Assembly: GCF_900188205.1 (NCBI RefSeq)
Contig: NZ_FZOH01000008.1
Span: forward strand, 62,001 to 126,000
DNA length: 64,000 bases
Origin: Geodermatophilus saharensis
GTDB taxonomy: Bacteria > Actinomycetota > Actinomycetes > Mycobacteriales > Geodermatophilaceae
Direction: 5' to 3'
Under the pieces are notes generated by a model. The model saw only the letters and a list, made by a program, of their open reading frames with translations, searched no databases and was not told the DNA's origin. The first letter of the stretch is position 1, and the number at the start of each line of letters is the position of its first letter. The position numbers were made by a program, and so were the translations under genes. This document shows positions 17,328 through 25,597 of this stretch, in pieces.

Positions 17328-17386
17328 GGCATAGGAAGCTCTGCGCACGTCCAGCGGCGCGAGACGTGCGTAGAGCTTCCTATGCC
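17328..17386. repeat. 59-bp inverted repeat with 24-bp arms
   Basis: The arms at 17328-17351 and 17363-17386 pair over 24 bp with a single G-T wobble, around an 11-nt loop (17352-17362). The outer half, GGCATAGGAAGCTCT, is much richer in A/T than the surrounding DNA. It lies between the divergent dehalogenase and oxidoreductase genes, 13 bp from the dehalogenase start, and occupies most of its likely 5' leader. No transposase or target duplication is visible. Confidence 0.85.
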
Positions 17387-17466
17387 CGACCCCCGGGGGG
17401 CTGCGCGCGGGACGGCGGCGGGAGGATCGCCGCGGACCCCGTCCCGACGACGCAGGGAGCGCCCCC

Positions 17467-18486
17467 GTGCCGATCCACGCCCGCGAGTGGCACCTGGCCG
17501 CCCGCCCCCACGGCGAGCCGACCCCGGAGGACTTCCGGCTGGTGGAGGTCGAGCACCCCGACCCCGCCGAGGGGCAGGTGGTCGTGCGGATGGTCGCGAT
17601 GTCGGTCGACCCCTACATGCGCGGCCGGATGCGGCTGGGCCCCTCCTACGCCGCGCCCTGGGAGGTCGGCGAGGTGATGAAGGGCGGCGCGGTCGGCCGC
17701 GTCGTCGAGTCCCGCTCCCCCGACGTCCCCGAGGGCGCGCTGGTGCTCACCGACGCCGCCTGGCGCGACGTCGCCGTCCTCGACGCCCGGCACGTCCGGC
17801 AGCTGCCGGCCACCGGCCTGCCGCTGACCTGGTCGCTGGGCGTCCTCGGCATGCCGGGGCTGACCGCCTACGCCGGGCTGTTCCGGGTGGGCGCCTTCCG
17901 CGAGGGCGACGCCGTGTTCGTCTCCGGCGCGGCCGGGGCGGTGGGCAGCGCGGTCGGCCAGTTCGCCCGCCTGCGTGGCGCCTCCGCGGTGGTGGGCAGC
18001 GCCGGCAGCCCGGAGAAGGTCGCCTGGCTGCGGGAGATCGGCTTCACCGCCGCCTTCGACTACCACGACGGGCGGGTCCGGGACCTGCTCGCGCAGGCCG
18101 CCCCCGACGGCGTCGACGTCTTCTTCGACAACGTCGGCGGCGAGCACCTCGACGCCGCGCTCGGCGCGCTGCACGTGCACGGCCGGGCGGTCATCTGCGG
18201 CTCGATCTCGAACTACAACGCCACCGAGACGGTGCCCGGGCCGAGGAACTTCAGCTCGCTCATGATCTCCAAGCGGCTCGCGGTCACCGGCCTGCTCGTC
18301 AGCGACCACACCGACCTGCACCGCGAGTTCACCGAGACGGTGTCGGGCTGGATCCGCTCCGGCGACCTCGTCGTCCGCGAGACCGTGTACGAGGGCCTCG
18401 ACAACGCCGTGCCCGCCTTCCTCGACCTCCTGAAGGGGGCCAACACCGGGAAGATGGTGGTCCGGCTCGCACCGGACCCCGACTGA
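17467..18486 (+). CDS. NADP-dependent oxidoreductase, CurA/prostaglandin-reductase-like MDR
   Basis: The 339-residue zinc-free medium-chain reductase reduces alpha,beta-unsaturated carbonyls with NADPH in characterised relatives such as CurA. It shows SVDPYMRGRM near residue 45, LGVLGMPGLTAYAGL, the nucleotide loop VSGAAGAVGSAVGQFA, VFFDNVGGEHLDAAL and GSISNYN. Each is typical of the family. GTG at 17467 has GCAGGGAG about 7 nt upstream. It is divergent from the dehalogenase across the long palindrome. Confidence 0.9.
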   Translation: MPIHAREWHLAARPHGEPTPEDFRLVEVEHPDPAEGQVVVRMVAMSVDPYMRGRMRLGPSYAAPWEVGEVMKGGAVGRVVESRSPDVPEGALVLTDAAWRDVAVLDARHVRQLPATGLPLTWSLGVLGMPGLTAYAGLFRVGAFREGDAVFVSGAAGAVGSAVGQFARLRGASAVVGSAGSPEKVAWLREIGFTAAFDYHDGRVRDLLAQAAPDGVDVFFDNVGGEHLDAALGALHVHGRAVICGSISNYNATETVPGPRNFSSLMISKRLAVTGLLVSDHTDLHREFTETVSGWIRSGDLVVRETVYEGLDNAVPAFLDLLKGANTGKMVVRLAPDPD

Positions 18487-18526
18487 CCGGCGGTTGCGGG
18501 CCCACGGGCGCGGGAAGGGCGCAGGC

Positions 18527-18733
18527 ATGTGGCTGTTCCTCACCCGCCGGCTGCGGGTCTGGCTGATCGTGACCGTGCTCGTGCCGCTGGCCACCGGGCT
18601 GCTGCGCCGGGCCGGCCGGGCGCTGGAGCGGCGCGGGGGCCCGACCCGGGTCAGCCGCGCGCTGCTGCAGGCCGGTGACCTCGGCGACCGGGCCCGCACC
18701 CGGCTGCGCGGAGGCGGCCGACGGCGCCGGTGA
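18527..18733 (+). CDS. Small membrane protein, unknown function
   Basis: The 68-residue protein has one likely membrane helix, roughly residues 10-27 (VWLIVTVLVPLATGLL), then a strongly basic C terminus rich in Arg. I do not recognise a family. The ATG at 18527 follows GAAGGGCGCAGGC. It overlaps the next hydrolase gene by 4 nt (GTGA), so both probably form one operon. Confidence 0.6.
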   Translation: MWLFLTRRLRVWLIVTVLVPLATGLLRRAGRALERRGGPTRVSRALLQAGDLGDRARTRLRGGGRRRR

Positions 18734-19428
18734 CCACCGCCGAACGGGTCCCCGCCCTCGACCACACCCCCGCGACCGCGCCCACCCGCGCGGTCGCCGT
18801 CTTCGCGCACGGCGGCACCGTGGCCAGCGTCGAGCCGCCGCGGGAGCGGGCGCTGTCGCTGGTGCGCATGCGGGCGATCCAGGAGTCGGTGGTGGCGGCC
18901 GCGGCCGGCCGCGGGGTGGAGACCTACCTGGTCCGCTACCGCGTGGCCGGGTGGAACGGGCCGGCCGCCGACGCCCACGCCGACGTCCGGTGGGCGCTGG
19001 ACCGGGTCCGCGAGCGGCACGGCGACGTCCCGGTGGTGCTGGTCGGGCACTCGATGGGCGGCCGGGCGGTGCTGCGCGCCGGGGACGACCGCTCGGTGGC
19101 CGCCGTCTGCGGCCTGGCGCCGTGGACGCCGCCGGGTGAGCCGGTCGGCCACCTGCGCGGGCGCACCGTCGTCCTCGCCCACGGCCGCGGCGACCGCTGG
19201 GTGCCCGCCCGGCTGTCGGAGGACTTCGCGGGGCGCGCGCACCGCGCCGGCGCGCGGGTCGCCCGGTTCACGCTGCCCGGCGGCCACGGCATGCTGCGCC
19301 GGGTCGGCGCCTGGCACGGGCTGGTCCGCGACGTCGTGCTCGCCGGGTCCGGCCTCGCACCCTGGCGCGCGGACGTGCTGGCGGCGCTCGACGCCCCGCC
19401 GCCCGGGGGCCTGGCCGTCCCGTTGTGA
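18730..19428 (+). CDS. Alpha/beta hydrolase
   Basis: The 232-residue protein has the nucleophile elbow VVLVGHSMGGRA around residue 105, an early FAHGGT oxyanion segment, a later acid in VLAHGRGDRWVPA and a His in LPGGHGMLRR. This fits serine hydrolases of the dienelactone hydrolase/BAAT-like type. The substrate is not evident. It is translationally coupled to the preceding small membrane protein. Confidence 0.75.
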   Translation: MTTAERVPALDHTPATAPTRAVAVFAHGGTVASVEPPRERALSLVRMRAIQESVVAAAAGRGVETYLVRYRVAGWNGPAADAHADVRWALDRVRERHGDVPVVLVGHSMGGRAVLRAGDDRSVAAVCGLAPWTPPGEPVGHLRGRTVVLAHGRGDRWVPARLSEDFAGRAHRAGARVARFTLPGGHGMLRRVGAWHGLVRDVVLAGSGLAPWRADVLAALDAPPPGGLAVPL

Positions 19429-19456
19429 GACGCCGCCGTCCGGGTAGGGGCGGCGC

Positions 19457-19855
19457 GTGGAGGAGCTGCTCGCCGAGGTGGTCGGCGTCCTGGTCACCGT
19501 CGTCGAGGCCTGCGGTGCCGTGGTCATCGTCGTCGGCGCGGTCTGGGCCTTCGTCCGGTTCGTGGCAGTGGGGCTGCGCCGCGGTGGGACGTCGGCCTTC
19601 GTCCCGGTCCGGCTCACCCTCGGCCGGTTCCTCGCGCTCGGGCTGGAGTTCCAGCTGGCCAGCGACGTGCTGCGGACGGCGGTCGCGCCCAGCTTCCGCG
19701 AGCTCGGCCAGCTCGCCGCCGTGGCCGCCATCCGGACGGCGCTGAACTACTTCCTGTCCCGGGAGATCGCCGAGGAGCGGCGGCAGGTGGCCGAGGGGAC
19801 CGGCGCGCCCGCACCGGACCCGGCCTCCGCCGAGCACCGCGGACGGGGCGTGTGA
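19457..19855 (+). CDS. DUF1622 family membrane protein
   Basis: The 132-residue protein matches DUF1622: two N-terminal hydrophobic helices (about 5-40), the conserved stretch RLTLGRFLALGLEFQLASD and LRTAVAPSFRELGQLAAVAA leading to RTALNYFLSREI. The tail is short and charged. The function of DUF1622 is unknown. The GTG start at 19457 follows AGGGGCGGCGC, and the gene overlaps the next one by 4 nt. Confidence 0.8.
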   Translation: MEELLAEVVGVLVTVVEACGAVVIVVGAVWAFVRFVAVGLRRGGTSAFVPVRLTLGRFLALGLEFQLASDVLRTAVAPSFRELGQLAAVAAIRTALNYFLSREIAEERRQVAEGTGAPAPDPASAEHRGRGV

Positions 19856-20172
19856 CCTCGCTCGGGCCGCTGCCCGGGTTGCTCGCCGTCGGCGTCGGCG
19901 GGCTGGCGCTGGTCGCCGGGGCGGTGACCCTGGCGAGCACGCGGCGCCCGGCGCTGGCCCTCGGCGTCTTCCTCGACCTGCTGCTCGCGGCGGGGCTGCT
20001 GCGGCTGGCCGCCGAGCCGACCTGGACGTCCCTGGGCACCGCGGCGGCGGTGGTGCTGCTGCGGCGGCTGATCGGGGTGGGGCTGCGGGCCGGCGGCCGG
20101 TCGCTGTCCCCGCCGGTCCTCGCCCCCGCACCTGGCGGCCGACGGCGGGGAGCCGACGAGGAGCCTCTGTAG
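19852..20172 (+). CDS. Small hydrophobic membrane protein, unknown function
   Basis: The 106-residue protein has about three hydrophobic segments (residues about 8-28, 32-50, 55-75) and a polar C terminus. It starts at a GTG that overlaps the DUF1622 stop, so the two products may act together. No family is recognised. Confidence 0.6.
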   Translation: MTSLGPLPGLLAVGVGGLALVAGAVTLASTRRPALALGVFLDLLLAAGLLRLAAEPTWTSLGTAAAVVLLRRLIGVGLRAGGRSLSPPVLAPAPGGRRRGADEEPL

Positions 20173-20185
20173 CGCTGTCGGCTCC
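20149..20185. terminator. Candidate bidirectional terminator hairpin
   Basis: The 9-bp arms GGAGCCGAC and GTCGGCTCC flank the stop codon at 20170-20172, between the rightward membrane-protein operon and the leftward ACC deaminase gene. CCTCTGT follows on the plus side. The convergent location fits a shared terminator. Confidence 0.5.
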
Positions 20186-20194
20186 TCTGTCCGC

Positions 20195-21217
20195 TCAGGA
20201 GAACAGGGCGCTGTAGCCGTTGAGCGCGGGCTGGCCGCCGAGGTGGGCGTAGAGCACCGTGGACGACGGGTCGATCTCGCGGCGGCCGACCAGGTCGATC
20301 GTCGCGGCCATCGACTTCCCCTCGTACACCGGGTCGGTGACCATGCCCTCGGTGCGGGCGGCGGTCTCCATCGCGCGGATCGTCGTCGCGTCGGGGATGC
20401 CGTAGACGCCGGCGTGGTAGCGCTCGTCGAGCTCGACGTCGTCGAGGGTGAGCTCGCGCCGCACGCCGATCGCCCGCGCCGTCCGCTGGGCGATGCGCAG
20501 CACCTGGTCGCGGGTCTCGGCGGGCTCGGCGCTGGCGTCGATCCCGAGCACCCGCCGGGGCCGGCCGCCCTGCTCCTCGAGCAGCGCGAAGCCGGCGACC
20601 ATGCCGGCCTGCGTGGACCCGGTGACCGAGCAGACGACGACGGTGTCGAAGAAGACGCCCAGCTCGGCCTCCTGCTGCGCCACCTCCAGCGCCCAGGTGG
20701 CAAAGCCGTGCCCGCCCAGCGGGTGGTCGCTGGCCCCGGCCGGGATGGCGTAGGGCTTGCCCCCACGGGCCTCGATCTCGGCGAGCGCGGTCTCCCAGCT
20801 CTCCTTGAAGCCGATGCCGAAGCCGGCCTTCACCAGCCGCACGTCCGCACCGGCCAGCCGGCTGACCAGGATGTTGCCGACCTTGTCGTAGACGGCGTCG
20901 GGCCAGTCCACCCAGCTCTCCTGCACCAGCACGCACGACAGCCCGACGTGCGCGGCGACCGCGGCCACCTGCCGGGTGTGGTTGCTCTGCACGCCGCCGA
21001 TGGAGACGAGGGTGTCGCAGCCCTGCGCCAGGGCGTCGGCGACGAGGTACTCGAGCTTGCGGGTCTTGTTGCCGCCGTAGGCGATGCCGGAGTTGCAGTC
21101 CTCCCGCTTGGCCCAGACCGCGGCGCCGCCGAGGTGCGCGGTCAACCGGTCGAGCCGGTGCACCGGCGAGGGGCCGAACAGCAGCGGGGTGCGGGGGAAG
21201 TCAGCCAGGGTCGACAT
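20195..21217 (-). CDS. acdS: 1-aminocyclopropane-1-carboxylate (ACC) deaminase
   Basis: The 340-residue PLP enzyme converts the plant ethylene precursor ACC to 2-oxobutyrate and ammonia. The PLP lysine is Lys51 in [11 protein letters not shown], the same number as in characterised Acd[22 protein letters not shown] and [14 protein letters not shown] are also present. The residues that separate ACC deaminase from D-cysteine desulfhydrase are right for AcdS: Glu in DPVYEGKS and Leu in AHLGGQ. Its ATG lies 17 bp inside the upstream GntR gene, so regulator and enzyme form an operon. It suggests a plant-associated or soil lifestyle. Confidence 0.93.
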   Translation of the reverse strand: MSTLADFPRTPLLFGPSPVHRLDRLTAHLGGAAVWAKREDCNSGIAYGGNKTRKLEYLVADALAQGCDTLVSIGGVQSNHTRQVAAVAAHVGLSCVLVQESWVDWPDAVYDKVGNILVSRLAGADVRLVKAGFGIGFKESWETALAEIEARGGKPYAIPAGASDHPLGGHGFATWALEVAQQEAELGVFFDTVVVCSVTGSTQAGMVAGFALLEEQGGRPRRVLGIDASAEPAETRDQVLRIAQRTARAIGVRRELTLDDVELDERYHAGVYGIPDATTIRAMETAARTEGMVTDPVYEGKSMAATIDLVGRREIDPSSTVLYAHLGGQPALNGYSALFS

Positions 21218-21875
21218 CGGTCTCCTCCAGTTCGGACAGCAGCGCCGTCCAGATCTCGGTGGTGGTGGCGACGGCGACGTCGACGTCGTCGTGCGCGCAG
21301 GCGGTGACCAGGCGGTCGTGCAGGTCGACGGACTCCCGGCCGTGCGCCGCGGCGAACCGGGCCCGCTCGAGCCGGCGGATGGCGGGGGTGAACCGTTCGA
21401 CGGTGGCCGTCAGCGCGGTGTTGCCGGCGCGGTCGAGCAGCACGGCGTGCAGGTCGTCGTCGGCGGCCAGTGCGGCGTCGACGTCGCCGGCCCGGACCGC
21501 CGCGGCGAACCGCTCGTTGGCCGCGCGCATCGCGGCGACGTCGTCCCCGGTCACCCGGCCGGCCGCCTCCCGGACGGCCAGCTCGTGCATCGCCCGGACG
21601 ACGACGGCGGCGTCGCGGACCTGCCGCGGCCGCAGCGGCGTGACGCGGGTGTGGCTCTGCGGCTTGGCCTCGACCAGCCCCTCGTCGACCAGCCGGGCCA
21701 GCGCGGCGCGGACGGGGGCGACCGACAGGCCCAGGCGGGCGGCGAGGTCGGCGTCCTTCACCACCGCGCCGGGGGCGAGGTCGCCGCTGACGATGGCCGT
21801 CCGGATGCGGTCCAGCGCCTGGTCGCGCAGCAGCACCCGGCCGACGGGGGCGAGCGGTGCGGTCACACCTGACAT
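21201..21875 (-). CDS. GntR-family regulator of the acdS operon (FCD type)
   Basis: The 224-residue protein has an N-terminal winged helix ([39 protein letters not shown] as separate segments) and an all-helical FCD ligand domain with [17 protein letters not shown] GntR proteins bind small carboxylates. It overlaps acdS and probably controls it in response to ACC or a product; that link is inference from position. The ATG at 21875 lies inside a perfect TGACATCT/AGATGTCA palindrome, implying autoregulation. Confidence 0.85.
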   Translation of the reverse strand: MSGVTAPLAPVGRVLLRDQALDRIRTAIVSGDLAPGAVVKDADLAARLGLSVAPVRAALARLVDEGLVEAKPQSHTRVTPLRPRQVRDAAVVVRAMHELAVREAAGRVTGDDVAAMRAANERFAAAVRAGDVDAALAADDDLHAVLLDRAGNTALTATVERFTPAIRRLERARFAAAHGRESVDLHDRLVTACAHDDVDVAVATTTEIWTALLSELEETDVDPG

Positions 21876-21886
21876 CTCAGATGTCA
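21870..21886. promoter_or_regulatory. Candidate GntR operator overlapping its own start codon
   Basis: TGACATCT and AGATGTCA form perfect 8-bp half sites around one base. This size and symmetry fit GntR operators, and the site covers the GntR ATG at 21873-21875. Binding would block transcription or early elongation of the GntR-acdS operon. Confidence 0.6.
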
Positions 21887-22001
21887 ATAGTGCTCCCGTC
21901 AAGTGCCGAGAGGGCTGCAAGGGCACCTTCGTTGCGGTCGGTGGCAGGACGGGACCTCCTGGGCCGGCCGGAGGCGCCGCACGATCGACGCCGGGGACTG
22001 A

Positions 22002-22348
22002 GCACCGACCCCGCCGACGCCGCCGCCCACTTCGCGCGCCGGCTCGCCGTCGGGACCGACGTCAGCGACGTGTGGAAGCCGCGGCGCACCTGCCGGGGCG
22101 GGAGGTCGCCGTCCGCGCCGCCGCGGAGCTGGACCGGTCCGTCCCGGTGGTCACCTTCTGCTGGGGACCGGGCTGCAACGGCGCCCACGCGGGCCGCGCT
22201 CGCGCTGGCGCTGCTCGGCTTCCGGGTGCGGGAGACGATCGGCGGCCTTGAGTACTGGGCGCGCGAGGGCCTGCCGGTGGCGACCGCGGCCGGCCTCACC
22301 CGTCCGGCCGCCGACCCGCTGACCGCGCCGGTCAGCTGCGGGTGCTGA
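22002..22348 (+). pseudogene. Rhodanese-like domain protein, degenerate
   Basis: Rhodanese sequence can be followed only across two frames. One frame gives STDPADAAAHFARRLAVG and TDVSDVWKP. The next gives AAHLPGREVAVRAAAELD and VPVVTFCWGPGCNGA, which includes the active-site cysteine loop. The first frame resumes with TRAALALALLGFRVRETIGG and LEYWAREGLPVATA, ending VSCGC. The segment expected between VWKP and AAHLPG is missing. No convincing start codon is seen. It overlaps the convergent GNAT gene by 17 bp. Confidence 0.7.
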
Positions 22349-22913
22349 GGTCGGGCACGCCGTCGTCGGACAGCCGGGCCCACAGCAGCTCGTCGCGCCG
22401 GACGCCGTCGGAGTAGCGGTGGGAGCGGCGCAGCCGGCCCTCGAGGGTGAAGCCCGCCTTCTCCGCCACCCGGCCGGAGGCGGGGTTCTCCGCCGCGTGC
22501 ACCAGCTCGACCCGGTCGACCGACAGGGTGGCGAAGGCCCACCGGACGGCGGCGTCGACGGCACGGGGCGCCACCCCGCGCCCCCGGGCGGCGGGCACGG
22601 TCCAGTAGCCGACCGCCGCGTCGCCCTGCACGGGGTCGACGGCGTGCAGGGCGACCGACCCGACCAGCTCGCCGGTGGCGGCGTCGACCACGGCCCAGGC
22701 GGCCGTCGTCGCGCTGCGGCCGGCCCGCCGGGCCACCCACTCGGCGGCGTCCTCGTCGGTCGCGACCCGGCCGGGGTTGGAGAACAGGTCGGTGGCGGGG
22801 TCGGTGAGCGCGACCCGGACGGCGGGCGCGTCGCCGGGCCGCCACGGGCGGAGCAGCACCGGCCCGGCGGGGACCTCGGGTGGAGCGGGGAGGGCGTCGG
22901 GCACGACCGGCAT
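22332..22913 (-). CDS. GNAT N-acetyltransferase (RimJ/RimL-like)
   Basis: The 193-residue protein follows the RimJ/RimL plan: [17 protein letters not shown] at the start, a central [14 protein letters not shown] strand, the acetyl-CoA loop [14 protein letters not shown], then [20 protein letters not shown] and [16 protein letters not shown]. Such enzymes acetylate protein N termini, amino sugars or drugs. The acceptor here is unknown. The ATG at 22913 is 17 bp downstream of the SDR stop, so it is probably in an operon with it. Confidence 0.82.
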   Translation of the reverse strand: MPVVPDALPAPPEVPAGPVLLRPWRPGDAPAVRVALTDPATDLFSNPGRVATDEDAAEWVARRAGRSATTAAWAVVDAATGELVGSVALHAVDPVQGDAAVGYWTVPAARGRGVAPRAVDAAVRWAFATLSVDRVELVHAAENPASGRVAEKAGFTLEGRLRRSHRYSDGVRRDELLWARLSDDGVPDLSTRS

Positions 22914-22930
22914 CGTGCCCGACGCGCCGT

Positions 22931-23737
22931 TCACTCCTGCGGAGCCGACCCCGGCTCGGCCATCTTCCGGTTGAGCTTGGCGGCCACGTTGCCCGGCGTC
23001 ACCGCCGACAGCCGGCCCATCGCCTTGCTGGCCAGCGACCCGCCGAAGACCGACGCCTCGCCCTTCATCAACCCCTCGTAGCCCTGACGGGCCACCTGGG
23101 CCGGGTCGTCCTTGGCGTCGGTGGCGCCCATGCGGGTGTCGGTGAGGTCGGCACGGTCGAAGAACTCGGTGTCGGTGGGCCCGGGCAGCAGCGCGGTGAC
23201 GCTGACGCCGTGGTCGGACAGCTCCTCGCGCAGGGCCAGCGCCAGGTGCTGCACGAACGCCTTGCTCGCGCCGTAGACCGCCTGGAACGGCTGCGGCGCC
23301 TGCGAGGCCACCGACGAGGTGAACAGGATGCGGCCCTCGCCGCGGGCGGCCATGTCCTGCGCCACCCGCTTGGCGATGTGCACCGTGGAGCCGCAGTTGA
23401 GCGCGACGATGCCCAGCTCGGCGTCGAGGTCGGTGTCGGTGAACGCGCCGCCGACCCCCACACCGGCGTTGATGGCCGCGGCGTCCAGCGGGCGGCCGGC
23501 CCCGCGGACGGCGGCCACGAGCAGCTCGCGGTCCTCGTAGCGGGTCAGGTCGCCGCGGACCGGGGAGACGTGCGCGCCCATCCCGCGCAGCGTCTGGGCG
23601 GCGGCGTCGAGCTCGTCGTCCTCGGCGGCGACGACCAGGTCGTAGCCGTGCTCGGCGAACTGCTTGGCCAGCTCCAGGCCGATGCCGCTGGAGGCACCGG
23701 TGACGAGCGCGAGGGGACGGGCGGAGGGGACGGTCAC
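22931..23737 (-). CDS. Short-chain dehydrogenase/reductase
   Basis: The 268-residue classical SDR has the NAD(P) motif TGASSGIG at residues about 14-21, NAGVGVGG after the fourth strand, the catalytic Ser in LFTSSVASQ and YGASK with Tyr and Lys. The C terminus (about 215-268) resembles the small group of SDRs annotated as short-chain oxidoreductases of lipids or steroids. The substrate is unknown. The start is GTG at 23737. Confidence 0.85.
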   Translation of the reverse strand: MTVPSARPLALVTGASSGIGLELAKQFAEHGYDLVVAAEDDELDAAAQTLRGMGAHVSPVRGDLTRYEDRELLVAAVRGAGRPLDAAAINAGVGVGGAFTDTDLDAELGIVALNCGSTVHIAKRVAQDMAARGEGRILFTSSVASQAPQPFQAVYGASKAFVQHLALALREELSDHGVSVTALLPGPTDTEFFDRADLTDTRMGATDAKDDPAQVARQGYEGLMKGEASVFGGSLASKAMGRLSAVTPGNVAAKLNRKMAEPGSAPQE

Positions 23738-23828
23738 GGGGACTCCCGGGGTGGGTCGCGGGTGCGGTCGCCTCCGTCATGCCCGGTCCGGCCGGGTCCG
23801 ACCCCTGCGCGCGGGTCCGGGAGGAGCC

Positions 23829-23895
23829 GTGCACTTCCGCGGACGTGCACGGCGGTGGGCCCGCCTCCCGAGGAGGCGGGCACTTCCGCGGAAGT
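23829..23895. repeat. Cluster of three palindromes in a divergent gap
   Basis: Three palindromes follow each other between the SDR and Mut7-C genes. The first is a near-palindrome flanked by GTGCAC (23829-23850). The second is a 10-bp GC stem with a 3-nt CGA loop (23859-23881). The third is the perfect ACTTCCGCGGAAGT (23882-23895), whose core CTTCCGCGG is shared with the first. They could be operators or dispersed repeats; the gap is otherwise featureless. Confidence 0.65.
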
Positions 23896-23972
23896 CCACA
23901 CGTCCTGTGCACGGACGGCGGACCCGGACGCCGGCGCAGGTGAGCCGGCCACGGTCCGGGTAGGGCGGTCCG

Positions 23973-24926
23973 GTGGAGCGGTCGGTCACCGTCGCCGTCG
24001 ACGACGACCTGCGGCCGCTGCTGCCGGCCCGCGACCGCGCGGCCGGCCGGCGGGTGCTCGCCGCCGATCCCGACGCGACCGTCGGTCACCTGGTGCAGGC
24101 CGCCGGCGTCCCGCTGACCGAGGTGGGCGAGCTGCTCGTCGGCGGCGTCCCCGTGTCCCGGGAGGACCGCCCGCCGGCGGGCGCGAGGGTCGTCGTCCGT
24201 CCCGTCCGGCGGCCGCAGCCGGTGCCGGCGGGCGGGTTCCTCCTCGACGTCGGCCTGGGCGCGCTGGCCCGGCGGATGCGGCTGCTCGGCCTGGACGCCG
24301 CCTGGTCACCCGAGGCCCGCGCGCCCGACGCCGACGACGCCGAGCTGGTGGCGGCCGCCGTCGCCGGGGACCGGGTGCTGCTCACCCAGGACCGCGGCCT
24401 GCTCATGCGCCGGGCGCTGCCGGCCGGGGCGTGGGTGCGCGGCGCGACCCCGGACGACCAGCTCGCCGACGTGCTCGACCGCTTCCGCCCCCCGCTGGCA
24501 CCGCGCACCCGCTGCCCCGCCTGCAACGGCGTGCCGGCGCCGGTGCCGGCCGCCGAGGTGGCCGCCCTCGTGGAACCGGGCACGCGGCGCACCGCCACGG
24601 AGTTCACCCGCTGCCCGGACTGCAGGCGGGTCTACTGGCGCGGCGCGCACGCCCGGCGCATCGACGAGCTGGTCGAGCGCGCGCGGCGGCTCACCGACAG
24701 CCATCAGCGCTACAAAGGCGAACTCCTGGCCCGCGGGGGCCACGGGTCGGCCCCGGTGTGTCAGCCGGGGCGGGCAGGACGAGGGGGTCCGCCCGGCCCG
24801 ACGGAGGGAACCCCATGCCCGAGTACGTGCTCCCCGACCTGCCCTACGACTACGGGGCACTGGAGCCGCACATCTCCGGCGAGATCATGCAGCTGCACCA
24901 CGACAAGCACCACCAGACCTACGTGA
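23973..24926 (+). CDS. Mut7-C RNase-like protein with ubiquitin-like N terminus
   Basis: Residues about 1-85 are a ThiS/ubiquitin-like Mut7-C companion domain. Residues about 88-235 are the Mut7-C PIN-like RNase domain: [33 protein letters not shown], then two Cys pairs in CPACNG and [13 protein letters not shown] that form a zinc ribbon. Homologues end shortly after that ribbon (about residue 240). Here no stop occurs in frame until 24926, so the predicted C terminus runs 112 bp into sodA in another frame and is probably not conserved. The true end may reflect a lost stop. The biological role of this family is unsettled. Confidence 0.75.
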   Translation: MERSVTVAVDDDLRPLLPARDRAAGRRVLAADPDATVGHLVQAAGVPLTEVGELLVGGVPVSREDRPPAGARVVVRPVRRPQPVPAGGFLLDVGLGALARRMRLLGLDAAWSPEARAPDADDAELVAAAVAGDRVLLTQDRGLLMRRALPAGAWVRGATPDDQLADVLDRFRPPLAPRTRCPACNGVPAPVPAAEVAALVEPGTRRTATEFTRCPDCRRVYWRGAHARRIDELVERARRLTDSHQRYKGELLARGGHGSAPVCQPGRAGRGGPPGPTEGTPCPSTCSPTCPTTTGHWSRTSPARSCSCTTTSTTRPT

Positions 24927-25444
24927 CCGGGGCGAACACCGCCCTGGAGAAGCTCGCCGAGGCGCGCGAGAACGACGGGCTGGGGACGGCGAACCTGCAC
25001 GAGAAGAACCTGGCGTTCAACCTCGCCGGGCACGTCAACCACTCGGTGTTCTGGCCGAACATGAGTCCCGACGGCGGCGACCGGCCCGACGGCGAGCTCG
25101 CCGCGGCGATCGACGAGCACTTCGGCTCCTTCGACGGGTTCCGGGCGCACTTCACCGCCGTCGCCGGCGGGGTGCAGGGCTCGGGCTGGTCGATCCTCGC
25201 GTGGGACTCGGTGGGCCAGAAGCTGCTGATCTGCCAGCTCTACGACCACCAGGGGAACCTCGCCGTCGGGCTGGTCCCGCTGCTGATGCTCGACATGTGG
25301 GAGCACGCCTTCTACCTGCAGTACCGCAACGTGAAGACCGACTACATCGGCGCGTGGTGGAACGTCGTCAACTGGGCCGACGTGACACAGCGGTTCACCG
25401 CGGCGCGCACCGCCACCGCCGGGCTCGTCGTCCCGGCGGCCTGA
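24815..25444 (+). CDS. sodA: Superoxide dismutase, Mn/Fe type
   Basis: The 209-residue protein dismutates superoxide in the cytosol. Metal ligands are His28 or its neighbour in [11 protein letters not shown], His76 in [10 protein letters not shown], Asp160 and His164 in [26 protein letters not shown] carries the second-sphere Gln in the position usual for Mn or cambialistic enzymes. GGAGGG precedes the ATG at 24815. A strong terminator follows, and the manganese transporter gene is next. Confidence 0.95.
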   Translation: MPEYVLPDLPYDYGALEPHISGEIMQLHHDKHHQTYVTGANTALEKLAEARENDGLGTANLHEKNLAFNLAGHVNHSVFWPNMSPDGGDRPDGELAAAIDEHFGSFDGFRAHFTAVAGGVQGSGWSILAWDSVGQKLLICQLYDHQGNLAVGLVPLLMLDMWEHAFYLQYRNVKTDYIGAWWNVVNWADVTQRFTAARTATAGLVVPAA

Positions 25445-25447
25445 GCG

Positions 25448-25484
25448 GGTGCGGGGGCCGCGGCACGCCCGCGGCCCCCGCACC
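25448..25484 (+). terminator. Strong terminator hairpin after sodA
   Basis: A perfect 16-bp stem (25448-25463 with 25469-25484) and a 5-nt loop CACGC start 4 nt after the sodA stop. There is no clear T tract, as is common in GC-rich actinobacteria. Confidence 0.75.
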
Positions 25485-25487
25485 GCC

Positions 25488-25506
25488 TCAGGGAAGCCTC
25501 ACCTCG
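25488..25506 (+). promoter_or_regulatory. Candidate DtxR/IdeR/MntR-type metal box upstream of mntH
   Basis: The 19-mer TCAGGGAAGCCTCACCTCG keeps the AGG..AGCCT.ACCT skeleton of the known DtxR/IdeR box (TTAGGTTAGGCTAACCTAA) at about 14 of 19 positions if degenerate positions are allowed. It lies 92 bp before the Nramp start. Metal-dependent repression of an Mn/Fe importer would be expected for the family. Confidence 0.4.
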
Positions 25507-25597
25507 GCCCGCGCGGGCCACGTCCTGGCCCGACCGTGACACCCCCGGCGGGCACCCCGGCACCGAGAACGCCCGACCAGCCCCCTGTGAGGCCCCC

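Noticed and set aside
20195..21217. D-cysteine desulfhydrase annotation
   Set aside because: The Glu in VYEGKS and the Leu in AHLGGQ match ACC deaminase rather than desulfhydrase.
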